64,000 nt of DNA from Bagarius yarrelli. Lineage: Eukaryota > Chordata > Actinopteri > Siluriformes > Sisoridae. The notes beneath the pieces were generated by a model. The model saw only the letters and a list, made by a program, of their open reading frames with translations. It was not told where the DNA came from and did not search any database. Every line of letters starts with the position of its first letter. Position 1 is the stretch's first letter. Below, in pieces: positions 23,980 through 37,049 of the stretch. Made by a program: the position numbers and the translations under genes. The DNA lies in NCBI GenBank assembly GCA_005784505.1, contig VCAZ01000021.1:2660808-2724807 (forward strand), written 5' to 3'.

Positions 23980-25070
23980 ACAACTTCTAAATATGCTTGG
24001 CACACAAATCAACAGTCCATACAGCTATAAATCAGGCACAGAAAATTGATAGCTTTATAAAGCAAATTCTGTAATTATTAATTAGTTTAGCATTGATAAA
24101 GAATGAAATATTGAATAAAGAAAAAACAATGAATATTGTTAAAGCAAGAACAGGTAAGATGTGTTAAATAATACAATGATTGAAAACAAATAAATCTTTG
24201 ATAATTAGTAAGTAAATTATTCAGGATTCAGTATAATATGTTCAGGATACAGTCTTGTATAGGGCATTACTATAATATAAATACTGCTTGACATATTAGT
24301 TAAATTAAAATATTTGAAAGTAGTGTTGGCATTAAATAAATTAGAGATTGGAAAATTATAAGCAATATATCATTACTAGTAAATGGAACTATGCAAAAAC
24401 AATTATGAAGGCAAAAAAATGCAGTCAGATATATGTAGAAGCAGAAAAGGAATAACAAACTATTGAAGGTTCTCCTTATTCAGTAAGGAATTATAATAGC
24501 CTGTAGAAAAAAATAAAAAAAAAAGTAATAAAACACAAAGTAATCCACAAAATTTGTTAAAAGCTCAGTTTGTAATTAATATCCTTGATTAAAAAGGACA
24601 TTATAAATTTTATCATTTTATTATTAAATATTTTTTACCTAAAAATTTGGCTTACTTATTTTTCAAAGAATAGTGCATATGATAATGGAGAAAATCTCAA
24701 GCATCAAACAGGAGGTGCTTCTTCTTTCTACAGAAACAGAAGAGACATCACGTACAGCTTGTGGGGGAGTGTGGCATAAGACATGTTAGAACAGCTTTAT
24801 TTATGGTCTAGTTGAAACATGCCTATGCTCAAAGATTCTCTATTATTTGTCATCTTATATGATACGATTAATTTGTATTAATCCAGTCGTTCTTCTTCAA
24901 AGGGCGGGGAAAGTCATTGTAAATAATAGTTGTTGTAGATGATGTGCATACCCTAAAAGAACTCGAAAATCTCCTCATTATTGCATAATAAGCCACTGGT
25001 TTCATTTGTTAATTAAATAAGACTGTATTGTGCAATGTTGGCCGTGTGTCTCACTGGTCTGGTGTCTCCT
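23980..25070. other. Intergenic / RGS20 5' region, no exon identified
   Basis: AT-rich sequence. No untranslated RGS20 exon can be named from sequence alone. Confidence 0.4.
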
Positions 25071-25077
25071 GCAGCCC

Positions 25078-25250
25078 ATGGGATCAGAGAGGATGGAGAT
25101 GCGAAAGAGGCAGATGTCGGGGCAGCAGGAGCTGGTGGCGGGAGGCACAACGACCGGATCGGCGCCAGCCCAGCACGAGCATGCTGGTCAGAGAGAGCAA
25201 GCCTCAAATGCCTGCTGTTTCTGCTGGTGCTGCTGCTGTAGCTGCTCATG
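25078..25250 (+). CDS. rgs20: RGS20 coding exon 1 (cysteine string)
   Basis: The exon starts at 25075 after ctcctgcag; ATG is at 25078. Encodes 57 residues plus two bases, up to the end of the Cys string, whose codons are largely tgc/tgt/tgg repeats. The donor is gtatga at 25251. Confidence 0.94.
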
Positions 25251-26677
25251 GTATGAGTTTTTTCCATTCCTTTACACAAAACCTCATCTGCACATTGACT
25301 GAGATTTTAGCTTGAGTCATTGCTAAAATTTCAATGAGGTGAGTCAGATGTCTTATTTCTACAGCCCCATTGGCTATGTGTGCATTATGCTATTGTAGGA
25401 GGTAGTGTACTAAGTATCATTTGGTACATTTCTGTAGACATGTTCTGCACATCCAGCAGTGGGCACAAAGACAGTACCCAAGTCATCAGATGACAACAAC
25501 AAAAACAATAATAATAATAATATCAATAATAATAATAATAAAATTAATTCAGACTAGATCTATAATCTATTTCAAGGCTATCTAGTTTTCATTGTGTGAT
25601 GTTTCAGTTGGATCATGATGTGCTTAAAACCTTGCAGTCTCACTGTTAGGAATGAAGACAGGGAGGAGAGGAACCGGAAAGCCTCGCATGACGTCAAAGC
25701 TGAGGACCCTGATGACTGTGAGGAGAGGTGGGTTATTTCATGTTAAACACATAAACCAGGAAGATGCCCTCACCTATTCATATTCAGTTAGTAATGTAAA
25801 ATACTAAAATAGTAATGTACAAAATAAATAGAAAAGCATTACAATCAAGAGCTCTTAAGGGGATATTAAACTCAATAATGTCTTCTTTTATGAGTGCAGA
25901 ATAACTACTACTTAACTACTACACTACTACATACCATTCAAATGTTTGAGGCAGTCATACACATTAAAGTAGAAAAACCAGCATTTAATGATCCATATCA
26001 CGAAATCAGTGTCAATTATTTGTTGTAACTCTTTCAAATAACTATAAAGTATTATTACTTAAAGGTAATATTTATATTTTTTCATTGTGACATCTAATAA
26101 TGTCTATATTTTAATCGTAAAATTTATTAGGAAATTTTCAAGCGGTAGAATGAGGCAGTTTTTTATATAAGTAGCAAAAATAAAAAGTAACAAAAGTGGG
26201 ATTTTATGTGGAATTAGCAAAAACATAAAATATAGCAACATGCCTCTCATGCTAATAACATGAAGCTAAGGACATTCTAGTGATTTGCCAGGAAAATAGC
26301 ATTTTTTAAAATAGGCAAATAAAATCTAAGAATGAATTTAAGTAAAAGGACTGTATGTTAAGATTAACCCATCTGAGCCACAACATCAACAATAATATAG
26401 AAAAAAGGGAGCTAGGTTATGGTTATGAGTTAGAGTAACAGGGACACAAATAAAAATGTTCACCTAAAAGAGTATCCATTTTTTTTACAACTCACTTTAC
26501 AAAAAATGTAGAAAAGTAAAGCAATTTTTTATTAACAATTAAAAGTATTATAATTAACATTGTGTCTGTTTTTTATTGTCTTATGTAGTATTATGTACTT
26601 TATCAATAAATCATATATTTAGCAGGACATTCTACTTCATAATATAATGTTGTGTAGAGTTTATTTTAATGCACATT

Positions 26678-26737
<60 letters not shown>

Positions 26738-29700
26738 ATATATATATGCTCTTCTGGTGACTTAACCAGCACTAGTTTGGTGAAATAGCTCAAATAGTAC
26801 CCCTCATAATGTGCATTAAATTACAGTATTTGTGCTCTTAATAAAGCGCCTAAATAAACCCCTTGCTTTATTTTGGCAGTCCGAAACCCACTATGGAAGA
26901 AGTGTGCTCATGGGGGCAATCCTTTGACAAGCTGATGCGCTGCCCTGTTGGACGTTGTGCCTTCCGGCAGTTTTTGCGCACCGAGTTCAGTGAGGAGAAC
27001 CTGCTCTTCTGGCTAGCCTGTGAAGAGTTCAGCAAGGAGACCAACAAGAGCGTGATCAAGGAGAAGGCACGTCTGATATATGAGGACTACATTTCTATCC
27101 TCTCACCCAAAGAGGTGTGTGTTTTTGTGTGAATGTGTGAATGTAAGTTTGTTCAGCACAAGCCATGAAAGTGTTTCACCTTTTCAGTTTAAAAAAAATC
27201 TAATTTTGCTGTGCATGTGAATTAATTAGCGCTAATGTATTCTCTATAATTTTATTATTATAAATAACATTATGTGTTACATAATGAATTATGTAACACA
27301 TTTAACCATGAATGTGCGTCAGGTAAATATAGACATAATATAAAATACACAAGCTGTATAGGTAAAACCTTATTAGCATATCCACAAATGAATCTTTCCA
27401 GAATTGTCACACAGATTTTTCAGTAGAACTAAAGAGACTAAAAGACATAAATGGATAGGCATGGAATAGACATAAAAAATTTCATAAAGGCATGGGTTGT
27501 TCTGCAAAGGGCCCTAATATCAACCCACTAAACTGGAACCCCAATTGCACCCCATACCCTCTTACCTGACTTTAGCAGCAGAACTTACCAGAACTGTTTT
27601 GTGGCAAAAGATAATAGGATATTCAAAAACGTATAAATGTAATGGTCAGGTGTCCCAGTACTTTTGTGCATATAGTGTATCTGCCCAATAAAGTGTTTTT
27701 ATAAAGTAAAAAGCTGACTTCAGACTGGAGAAGAAATCAAAAATTCAGGGAGAAACTACAATACACTAAGCAACTATGAATGAAATATTGCAAGACTGCT
27801 AAATAGGAGAAAAATACAAAAGCTAAAAGTCAGTTTAAGTGAGTCTTTTGTCACATCTCTACATACAATTTACATTAGAATGAAATGTGTTCCATAGCTA
27901 TCATGCAAAACATAAGAGTACTGTAGCACATCCTGCAACTGAAGTGCAAATAACAGCGTGAGATTATTTCAAGACAATAAGCAAACAGAACATCATATAT
28001 TAATAAACCTGTGAAAACACAGTACAGCAGAGACAACAGAAGAGTGTTGTTAATTGTTATTGAAATAAATGCGCTCTAGCTAAAATTTCTTAGGAAGCTC
28101 CCTGTTTCTGTTTTTTGATTCGCTTGTTAGTCTGTGGGTGGTGCCCAGACATGCTGAGTGACTCCTACATTTTCACAAACTAGGAAAATCTAACACAGTA
28201 TAAAAGGAATCTAACACAAAGCTTTAGATATTAAATGCAGTTTGTCCTTTAACCACTGCCTTCAATTCCTATTAGGCAGCTTAACTACCAACAAATTATA
28301 TCTGTTCTTATTTGTATTTAATTGTGAGGGGAAAAAATTATTTAATCCCCCTGCTGATTTTGTACGTTGACCCACTGACATTTGTTAATGAAATAAGTAT
28401 TTGACGCCTTTACAAAACCTTTGTCGACAATTACAGAGGTCAGGTGTTTCTTGTAGCCACTATGTTTGCACACAATTTGAACAGCAACTTGAACGTTCAG
28501 CTTTCTCCACAACTTGGAACGAAATTAAGGTCTGGAGACTTTAATGTGATGAAGTTTACCTTCACCCAGTTCTCCTTTAAATCATTCAGATGTTCATTGG
28601 CAAACTTCTGTACATGTGCAGGGGGACAGGGGACCCCAGCTACCTTAAGATTATTGATAAAATACTCCTGTGTAGTCCTGGGCTAATTCCTTATAGTTTT
28701 CATGCATGGAGCCTTTTTTAGGAGTTTTTTAGGTTTTTTTTTCCTGTCTGCGAATAATCGCACAACCATCTTGTTTCTGACATCCTTGGACAGCTCTTTG
28801 GTTATGGCCATGGTGGAAGGTTTGGATCTGATTAATTGATTGCTTCTGTGGAAAGATGTCTCTTATACAGGAAAGAGCTGTAATTACTGTTTAAGATAGT
28901 CCCTTTAGGAGAGTCTCTTTAAGAGAGTTCGGTTAAGAGGGACCCGTTAAAAGAGTCCCTTTAAGAGAGTCCCTTTAGGAGTGTTCCTAATCTCAGGTCG
29001 TTACCTGTATAAAAGACACCTGGTGGCCAGAAATCTTGCTAATTGATAGTTATTGATTGTTACCTCTCACTGTTAGAATAAACCTAACATTAAAATTTTA
29101 GTTTAAATGATAAACTGATTATTTTTGTCAGTGGGCAAACATACAAAAATCAGCAGTGGATCAAATATTTTTTTACCTCACTGTACACTAATATGTTCAA
29201 AGCTCAAAAATGAAGTGAATTATGGAATCAGGAAGCCAAAGAGGGAAAGTAAGGAAAGGTGAAATAGCCTAAGACAAAATGATAAGGCATTATCAAGGCC
29301 ATAAAGCATGACTATTTGTAGTTTCTGCTAGTTGTATTGCACTGACCGCCAGCACAAATACAAATCAGATTTATTGCACTTTATTGTTTTTTGTCGATTA
29401 TTTTAATCATGCAGCTGCTCAATGGCCATAGAGACTAAATGGATGAAGTAATGAAATATAACTGTTGCAACATTAAGTCTTTAAAGAAATAAATATCTAT
29501 CCCTGCACCTGGGACAAGCTGATTTTTTGTACTATTAGTTTTTTTAATTGTTGCTCTTTAAAAAAAAATCATTAGGTTCAATAATCAAAGAAAGAAGAAA
29601 AACCTATTCCATACTGACTTTAACAAAGCAAAAAGAATTCAATATGCATGTTAAAATGTATTGCACTGAACAACTGCCAGGTGTAACACCGCTTTCTCTC

Positions 29701-31788
29701 TCAACCAAATGATAATCTGGTTGTTGGTGAAAAGACTTTCACAACACAATTTGTTTAGTACGCACAGGTAACCAAGGATATTTTTAGAATTTAAAAAAAC
29801 CTGTATTTGTGGTAATTCTAATGAGCCTTAGCAAAATGAAATAGGCTGCACAAAGAAAAAGATTTATTTTTTACATGTGACTAAAGAAGAATTAACAAGT
29901 CTCACTAACTAAAAAAATTCAGCAACTTAATAAGTCAAGTGCACAAACATTATAATGATATGATAGAATTGTGCTGCCCCTTGAAATATTTGTCCCATAA
30001 CTGAATCACATTTATGGCATCTGGCAGACACCCTTATCCAGTGTGACTAAAATTTACCTCTTTTATACAACTGAGCAATTAGGGGTTAAGGGCCTTGCTT
30101 AGAGACCCAGCAGTAGCAAATTGGTGGTGCTGAGATTCGAATCCTGATCTTCCAACTAACAGTCCCAACACCTTAACAACTGTGCTATCACGTCCCCTGT
30201 TATGCATTAACAGTATAGAGAATAGAGAATTTTTGCTTGGTCATGATCAATAAAGATCTTGCCTTCCAGTGTTCAGTAGTGGCAGTGGCTGCAAAGTTTC
30301 TCAGCTTGTAAGAATTATCCCAAACTGTCAAACTGCCAGTTTTAAAATAACATGAGCATGGTGTTTCCTTTTTACATAATCCCTGCATCAGACAGACTGT
30401 GATCTTTCTTTAAAATAGTAACAGCAGAATTCAAGCATAAACCCTTGCTAAACAAACTCCATAGACTTACTTCACTGTTTTTAGTAGCAAATGGGTGTTT
30501 GAATATGTTTTCTAGTATTTCTTTTTAATTGTCTGTTAATTAGAAGCAGAGAGTAGTTCACACACAAGCATGCACAGTTGCACACACTAACAACTGCTCC
30601 GTCCGAAATGATATACTACTTAAGTATTTAAGTAAGAAGGTACTTCAAATCGTTAAAAATAGGTTTAATATAGTATGATTATGGGGAGTATGATGGAAAT
30701 TTTGGACGTACTACAGGAAACAGAGTGATGGCAAGTCCAACGAGTTTAGAGGTAGCTTTCTCAAACTGGAAGTATAAACACTACTTTTCCCTCGTTGAGC
30801 TAAACGGCAAGCCTAAATATGTAACACAAAAATCTTGGAGAAGAGTCTCTCCAAGTCTGTGGCAAGTCATTTTTAACTAACAAAGAACTTTACATCGCCA
30901 CATGCCACCACAACATTAAAATAGTGTAGATTCATGTACAATGTTTTAGAATAATATATGTTTTCCTTAGTGTCCATTTCAATCATTTAACATATTTAAT
31001 ATTAGGGCATCCACATTATTTGTCTCATTTAAACATTTTTTAAAGGTTACATAATAGTTACTTTTCCTGGTAATTAGTTACTTTTATAAGGATGTAACTT
31101 GGTTACTAACTTAATTACTATTTGTAAGTAAAAAAGTAACTAGTAACTAAATGCCCAACACTGCTAAGGAGTAAATTAATACCAGCTAATAACAGCTGTG
31201 GTGTTGTGATGCTGCCTTCTGTTTAAGGTAGCAAATCAATAGGAGTAATACATTATTTGAGCTTGTTTGTGGACACCTTACCGGCACACACACATAAGTG
31301 TTTCTTTCTCAAATTGTTGCCATAAAGATGAAGGCATCCATTTGTCTTGTTTGACCTCATAACATTACTTAATTCTATTTTTGGAACTAAGAGCTCAGCA
31401 TGACCCATGTGAACAAAGAACCTGAGCTGCATGAAGATGCGTTCTGGTTGGAGTGGAAGAACTCAAGTATTTTGCACTAAGCTTTGCCCTCAACACCTTT
31501 GAATTGGATCAGACCCTGCCGTCCTTTAGTACGTCCGTCCATTCATCCATCTATTTATCTGTCTATCGATCTAACACCTAATAATTTTGTGTTTAACAGG
31601 TGAGCCTGGATTCACGTGTTCGGGAGGTAATAAACAAGAACATGCTGGAGCCCACGTCTCACACGTTTGATGATGCCCAGCTCCAGATTTACACATTAAT
31701 GCAAAGAGACTCATACCCACGCTTCATGAACTCCCCTGTCTACAAAAACCTTCTAAAGAGCGTCTCGGAGCAATGTCCCGAATCCTAA
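25078..31788 (+). CDS. rgs20: RGS20 (RGSZ1), regulator of G-protein signalling 20
   Basis: RGS20 is a GTPase-activating protein of the RZ subfamily that switches off Gi-family alpha subunits, with a preference for G-alpha-z, at the membrane. Four coding exons (25078-25250, 25638-25727, 26880-27114, 31600-31788) join in phase to 228 residues. The N-terminus MGSERMEMRKRQM and the cysteine string CCFCWCCCCSCSC (residues 46-58, a palmitoylation site in this family) match the short mammalian isoform, which is slightly longer (about 240 residues). The RGS domain spans about residues 104-220, with SFDKLM, FLRTEFSEENLLFW, IYEDYISILSPKEVSLDSRVREVI and DSYPRFMNS. All junctions are GT-AG. The start is the ATG three bases inside an exon with acceptor ctcctgcag, so an upstream untranslated or alternative first exon must exist. 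The gene converges with TCEA1. Confidence 0.96.
25638..25727 (+). CDS. rgs20: RGS20 coding exon 2 (linker)
   Basis: 90 bp. The acceptor is ccttgcag. The split codon completes a Cys, then LTVRNEDREERNRKASHDVK. The donor is gtgggt at 25728. Confidence 0.92.
25728..26879 (+). other. RGS20 intron 2
   Basis: GT-AG intron, AT-rich, with a (TA)n tract at 26685-26748. No other feature is supported. Confidence 0.8.
26685..26748. repeat. (TA)n microsatellite in RGS20 intron 2
   Basis: ta repeats with a single c interruption near 26736. Confidence 0.95.
26880..27114 (+). CDS. rgs20: RGS20 coding exon 3 (first half of RGS domain)
   Basis: 235 bp. The acceptor is ttttggcag and the donor gtgtgt at 27115. 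Encodes residues 88-166, including FLRTEFSEENLLFWLACEE with the Asn in EEN that contacts the G-alpha switch region in the family. Confidence 0.96.
27480..27680 (+). mobile_element. Tc1-like element 3' remnant
   Basis: Ends with the recognisable tail aatggtcaggtgtcccagt, acttttgtgcatatagtgta. Before it lie decayed remnants of the last transposase codons. The 5' part is absent. Confidence 0.6.
28321..29183. mobile_element. Degenerate Tc1-like element with terminal inverted repeats
   Basis: The left end (gtgaggggaaaaaattattt, ctgctgattttgtacgttga, cccactgaca) and the right end (tgtcagtgggcaaacatac, aaaatcagcag, ttacctcactg) are inverted repeats of about 60 bp, each flanked by TA. The interior holds ctcttaaagaga-type internal repeats and a phrase, tggttatggccatggtgga, typical of decayed Tc1 relatives. 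There is no usable transposase frame. Confidence 0.75.
30005..30195. mobile_element. SINE-like fish repeat
   Basis: Contains tggcatctggcagacaccct, ggggttaagggccttgct, ttcgaatcctgatcttcc and ccttaacaactgtgctatc. This is the same dispersed family as 23840-23975, with relatives at 48061-48290. Confidence 0.7.
30545..30800. repeat. Dispersed repeat, copy 1 (partner at 63063-63310)
   Basis: Shares, in order, acacacaagcatgcacag, ctccgtccgaaat, gtactacagga, cagag and aagtataaac with 63063-63310 in the same orientation. It has the look of a non-autonomous hAT-type element. It is non-coding. Confidence 0.65.
31600..31788 (+). CDS. rgs20: RGS20 last coding exon
   Basis: The acceptor is gtttaacag. Encodes VSLDSRVREVINKNMLEP...YPRFMNSPVYKNLLKSV and ends EQCPES-stop. 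The 3' untranslated region follows; its end is not determined. Confidence 0.96.
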   Translation: MSLDSRVREVINKNMLEPTSHTFDDAQLQIYTLMQRDSYPRFMNSPVYKNLLKSVSEQCPES

Positions 31789-32365
31789 ATCTCTGTGATC
31801 CCACTTAAATTCTCTGTTTCTCAGCTTTATTTTTGGTTCCGTTTACCTGGAATTGTTAAATGACCTTACAGTGGGGTCCTCCCAGGGATTTAACCACATT
31901 AAAGATCTGTACCTGAAAAAGTCACTCAGGTCTCCAGGTTACTGGAATTTTCAAACGATGTCTCAAATCATTTGAGACCTCAGTACCACAATTCATACTA
32001 CAAATCAACATAGCAAGAATCTCCAAAGGATCATCAGCACATTTTCATAAATTTTCATACAAACTATCTATTTTGATTGTGTTATCAGTTGTTTTAATGT
32101 CCTTGTCTTATTTATTTTAATAGCTGATGTGATACCCAGAATAGGCTATTTACAATATTCATATCAGCTGTATTTGTGACACTGTATTTTTGACACTCAT
32201 CTTGGGGTTTAAAAAAAAATAGAATCAAGGATAACAGGAGATGCCCAGTGCTAGGCCACACTTATGAAGTGTCAAAGCCTGTTCCTTGTCTTAATAACTT
32301 TGCATCTCTAACTGGTTAAATGGATATATATATATTGAGAATTAAAAAAAAGCCCTACTATAAAT

Positions 32366-32451
<86 letters not shown>

Positions 32452-35400
32452 TTTTCTTTTTTTTCAAGTTTCTTTTAAACTTTAATCCATGAGTGGCTAT
32501 TATATCTATTATATTACAAGTCATATTGCATATTAAAATGCAGACTGTAGCTAACATGCTTTAGTCATTATGTGCGACTATTAGTCATTATGTGTAACCC
32601 TCTAAGATCAAGTTCTGAAAGTGCTTTCTTTAAAATTATTTCGATACAAGCTCTTCTCAGTGTAGAACTTCAAAATCTGTTCTCAGCAATGTAGAGCTGG
32701 TGAAAAGGCTACTGCCTAAGTAATTGTTTAATCACAGGAAAGGAACTGTAATACTTTTATGGTTCAGTGAACTGTTATTCACTCTAGACTTTTAATCCAT
32801 GATTAATTTGACATTTATACCAGTGTTACCTGATAAAACACGTTAGTGTCCTATGATCTCCAAACCTCACATAATGGCTGATTTTTTAGCTATTTTTAAA
32901 AACATGTGTAGCCTAGGGTTAAAGAAGGCTTGAATATAAAGATTTTAAAATGGCCTAGTCTTGTAGTATTGAGATAAATATAAAGTAAATGTATATTACT
33001 ATTTTTCTCATTATAGTTACATTTAGATAAGCATTTTTCAATTTATTGTCCTCTTTGCTGTAATTCTATTTCTGTTTCCCCAGTTTCTAACCCACTTCTC
33101 AATTCTCTTGCTACTTAACAAACCCTCTTTGAGGTAAACATATATAAATATATAACACAGAAGACCTCATAGGCAGGATTTGGGAAACTCCTGATTCCCA
33201 AATTCACACTAAATGGAAAGTATTTAGAATTTATTTGTAGGGGACACCAAAGTAGCTGAGTCCAATTAAACTGTGGTATTACTAGCTTACTCTCTGAAAG
33301 CACTGACTAGAATCGGTGGCCAAGTTGTTTATTTGTTGTTCTTCTTGAGTGGTTGTTATATTTTTTTAAAATAGTTTTATTGCCTAATTCATATTACTGA
33401 AAGACAACATCCTCACTCGGGGAGAAGTGCCTTGACTTTCAATTGTGTGACATCTCTCTCATGGCAATAGCTAAAAGGAACTCTTGCCACAGAAATAGGC
33501 TCTGGGTCTCTGATCAACTCCTGATATGAAATGTCCTGATGATACAACTGAAATTAATTCTTTGTATTTCATTGATGTGTTTTGGTTTATGTTTTATTAT
33601 AATTCAAGATTTACCATCACAGAAGTTAAAAAAAAAAAAAAAAAAAGTTCACAAGGTTCCAAAAAGTGTAATTGATCTGAATTTAGATACATTTCTGCCA
33701 GGATGTATTACATGGAGGTATTTCATATTCTGTACTCATTAATCACTCGGTATGTGCAATGTAAGCTGATCAATTCATCACATAGATCAACCTCAATCTA
33801 AGCCAATGGTTTTAAAGTGATACTGCCTATATTTCTATTACTATTGTTCTTTTTCTCGTTTTTTTTGGTGTTGTGAAAAGTACGCAAGAGTGTTATTTTC
33901 TAATCGGTTTACAAAAAATACACATTTTTTTAAAAGTACGATGGGTCTGAATGTTTACAATAATTTGTTTTTGTTTTACTTGACGGAGAAAAAAATATAT
34001 CTGTGGGCATTTCAAAAATCTTTAAAATGAAAATAAAGCACAATAATTTTACAGCTTGGGGTGATTTTATATTAACGCAGATGCACACAAGATTCATATC
34101 TGTCATTGTTGCGACAGCTCAAGTGGATTGCAGATATCTAAATATAAATTATTAGGGTATTGATTCGATCTGCAGTGAGTAGTTGTTCTGTGTTGTAGGG
34201 TTAACATTGAGAATAATAGTGGGGTATCCACTCTTCTACTGAAGAGGTTGCACCTGGAAAGCTCACAAAAGCCTTCCCACAGCACATCATGGATGCGTAA
34301 TGCTGCTAGAACCACACCGAGATATAGAAAGAGCTCTTAGTCAAGCTTTTTGCTGTTTGAAATAGTGTTTACTATCTTCTAGTTGCTAAATATTAGTATA
34401 ATAACACTGAGCTTAGTAGAGGTTGAGAGTGAGTTTTTAACCCACTGCTTTATCCCAGGCCTCATTTACATGCACATATTATCCAGATCAAAAACAATCA
34501 GCTCACAGCTGTTTGTTATTCTAATAAGACACTAATGCGAGGCTTGTTAAAACATCAAGGCAATGGCAGGAAATGCAACAAAAACACATTTGATAACACT
34601 AAATGGGAAAGATATTCATATGCAAAAGCAGGACATGAATGCTTCGTGTGAGGAAGTACCGCAAAAAGTAGAGTCTGACCTCACACGCTGCTTTATAGAA
34701 AACATGCAGAGTAACACACAATAAGGCCGCAAGGTTAGAGGAAGACGGTGAGATGTGAGGGGAAGAGAGAGTTGTTACCAAAGCAAAGCACTATATTTCT
34801 TTTTTATACCACAGCAAGTTGCCATATATATCTCTCTTCCCTTTCATTGTTTTTGTGTGTGAACAGCTTTACTTCTGACAAGTACAAAGCACAGACATGA
34901 AAGAATCCTAACAGAATTTCACCATGCCAACAACTGCACATCTTGTAAAGGATTACATAAACCCTAGACAATCAAATCTCACTTTTCTCTTCAACTGCTT
35001 ATCTCAAACACTCATGTCAATTTCGTTTTTAAAGTATAGGAATAATTCATCTATTTTTATTAAAAAATGCTTGGGAGTTTGATAAGATAATTATTTTGAC
35101 ACTAAACTACTGCAACTCGCTTCTAGCTGGTCATACTGCAATCACCAACCTCGACAAATAATCAAGAATGCAGATGTGCCATTTCACCTCCCACATCACT
35201 GCTATACTCCATCCACTAGATTTGGATTTCAGTAGCTGCCCAAATCCGATTCCAAACACAAATCAGTCAAAATCGGGTCGCAATTTTAATCCTCAGAATC
35301 TCCACAACAGAAATACTACTGATTTAAACGTAATGAAAATTTGTTGAAAATCTGTTTATATTTTTTCACACATTTGGAGGCATTATAGAACTGCTGTAGC

Positions 35401-35770
35401 TTCTAATTAAAATCATAGCAAAATCTATACAGATGACATCTTCTGCTTAAAGCTAAGTCTGGATCGGTTTCATTCCATTGCTTTTATCTGGTGGTGAAGT
35501 AGTTCTAAGTTTGAAGCTATGGGTGTAACCAAATGTCTACATCAGCCACCAAGGTAGTGTTTGAAGATCATCAGAGGATGCTAATTAGCCTGTATGAAAG
35601 TGAGCACAGACACATAAACGCCATGGTTGCAATGTCGAAATGTAACAACAGAGTAGAGGGGGAAGCGCCCAAGTTTCAAGAATAGTTAAACTAGATTGGT
35701 ACAAACTCTTTAACCAGAACAGGGAATTAATTTGGCATCCTGGAGAACTGCAGAATTATAGTGTAATATT
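31789..35770. other. RGS20 3' untranslated region and intergenic DNA
   Basis: The RGS20 3' UTR begins here. AATAAA motifs occur (for example 34032-34037) but none can be assigned. A poly-A run lies near 33630. No further gene is seen. Confidence 0.5.
32366..32450. repeat. (GATA)n microsatellite
   Basis: About 21 copies of a tetranucleotide, uninterrupted, lying in the RGS20 3' flank. Confidence 0.97.
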
Positions 35771-35778
35771 TTTAACAT

Positions 35779-36835
35779 ACACTGTGTGCATATTCATTTG
35801 TGACCAAGTAAAAACTTCACACTGAATGATTAAATGCTTGTTAAATTTCAGCATATCAGGTGATGGGTTGAATCATCACCTTATATAAAGGTGTGTTTAA
35901 TTATTAAGCAGTTTTCTGCACCAAAAAAGAGATTTACCTGACAAGACAAAATTTGTACAAATTCTTTTAGAAGGACGCAAAAAACACAGACAAATTAGCT
36001 GCCAAAGATTTGAGGCTACCAGAAACCAATTATCCTCCAGTGCTTTCATATTCCAGAACTGAAACCTAGCTGAACACCCGGATGTACAATGGGTTTGATG
36101 CATAGAGACATGAGTAGGGTAAGAAAGGCTGAAAAACAACCACTGCAGAACAATACACATAATTTGAAACATCAAGACTGGGCCAATGATTATCTGAAAT
36201 ATTTTTCAAAGTATTATGTACTGATGAGATAAGAGTGGCTCTTGATGGGCCAGAAGGATGGACATGGAGCTGAGATGCTGATACGGGCTGGTATTATTAA
36301 AAATGAGCTAGTTAGACCTTTACAGGTTGAAGATCAACTCCCAAACCAACTGCCAGTTTCAAGAAGACAAAACAGGAAAAAAGGACAATGCTTCCTCGCA
36401 TACAACAAAGTAGCCTACTACTCAGCTAACATGTAAAAGCCTTAAAGATGAAAGAAGAATGACATGGCTCACTTCACCTGACCTAAACCCTTATAAAAAA
36501 ACTTGTGGGCTCGTCAGAAAAGAAACGGCTGGTACTGGAAAACAATATATCTCTCTGAGCAGTATCACGGAGGCTTTGGATGCCGCTGCAAATAAGTTGA
36601 TCAAAAACAGATAAAGAAACTAACTGGAATGCATATGACTTATTGGTGGCTATATTGGTCATCAATGTGTTTATTGAAATGTATTAATCTTACTTTAAGA
36701 GATAAAAACGTAACCTGTTAAAATTTCGTTTTTTATTTAGCTGCACAATATTTCCGAACAATAAAAGTTGCTTAATAATTATGCAACTTATCCAACTATA
36801 ATGCTTAATGATTATACACACGGTCTAAGGTGTAA
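35779..36835 (+). mobile_element. Degenerate Tc1/mariner-type element
   Basis: The left end tacactgtgtgcatattcat and right end aatgattatacacacggt are inverted relatives. The plus strand between them carries a decayed transposase with many stops, including KLAAKDLRLPE, a catalytic-type TDEIRVALDGPEGW near 36220-36260 and a tail ending SKTDKETNWNAYD. Non-functional. Confidence 0.65.
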
Positions 36836-37049
36836 TTTTGCATCAACAAACAGGCTTTATCTCACATATAAACAAAATCCAAAATCTTACTTCACACTGC
36901 TTCCACTTAAGCCAGGGTTAACCATGAATTCTGCCTGTTTGCGATAACACCTGGCACACTGCACATTCTTTAACCCTGCCATAACATTATGATTTGCATA
37001 TTTGTGTAATTCTAACAGGCATGAATGGCTAAACACAACGCAAAACTGC

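Larger units (their letters stand above)
27115..31599 (+). other. RGS20 intron 3 (4.5 kb, repeat-rich)
   Basis: GT-AG intron. It contains a Tc1-like 3' relic (27480-27680), a degenerate TIR-bounded element (28321-29183), a SINE-like repeat (30005-30195) and two repeats that recur near 63 kb (30545-30800 and 31020-31165). Confidence 0.85.

Noticed and set aside
32366..32450. Possible CRISPR-like array
   Set aside because: It is a pure (GATA)n microsatellite with no spacers, in a vertebrate genome.
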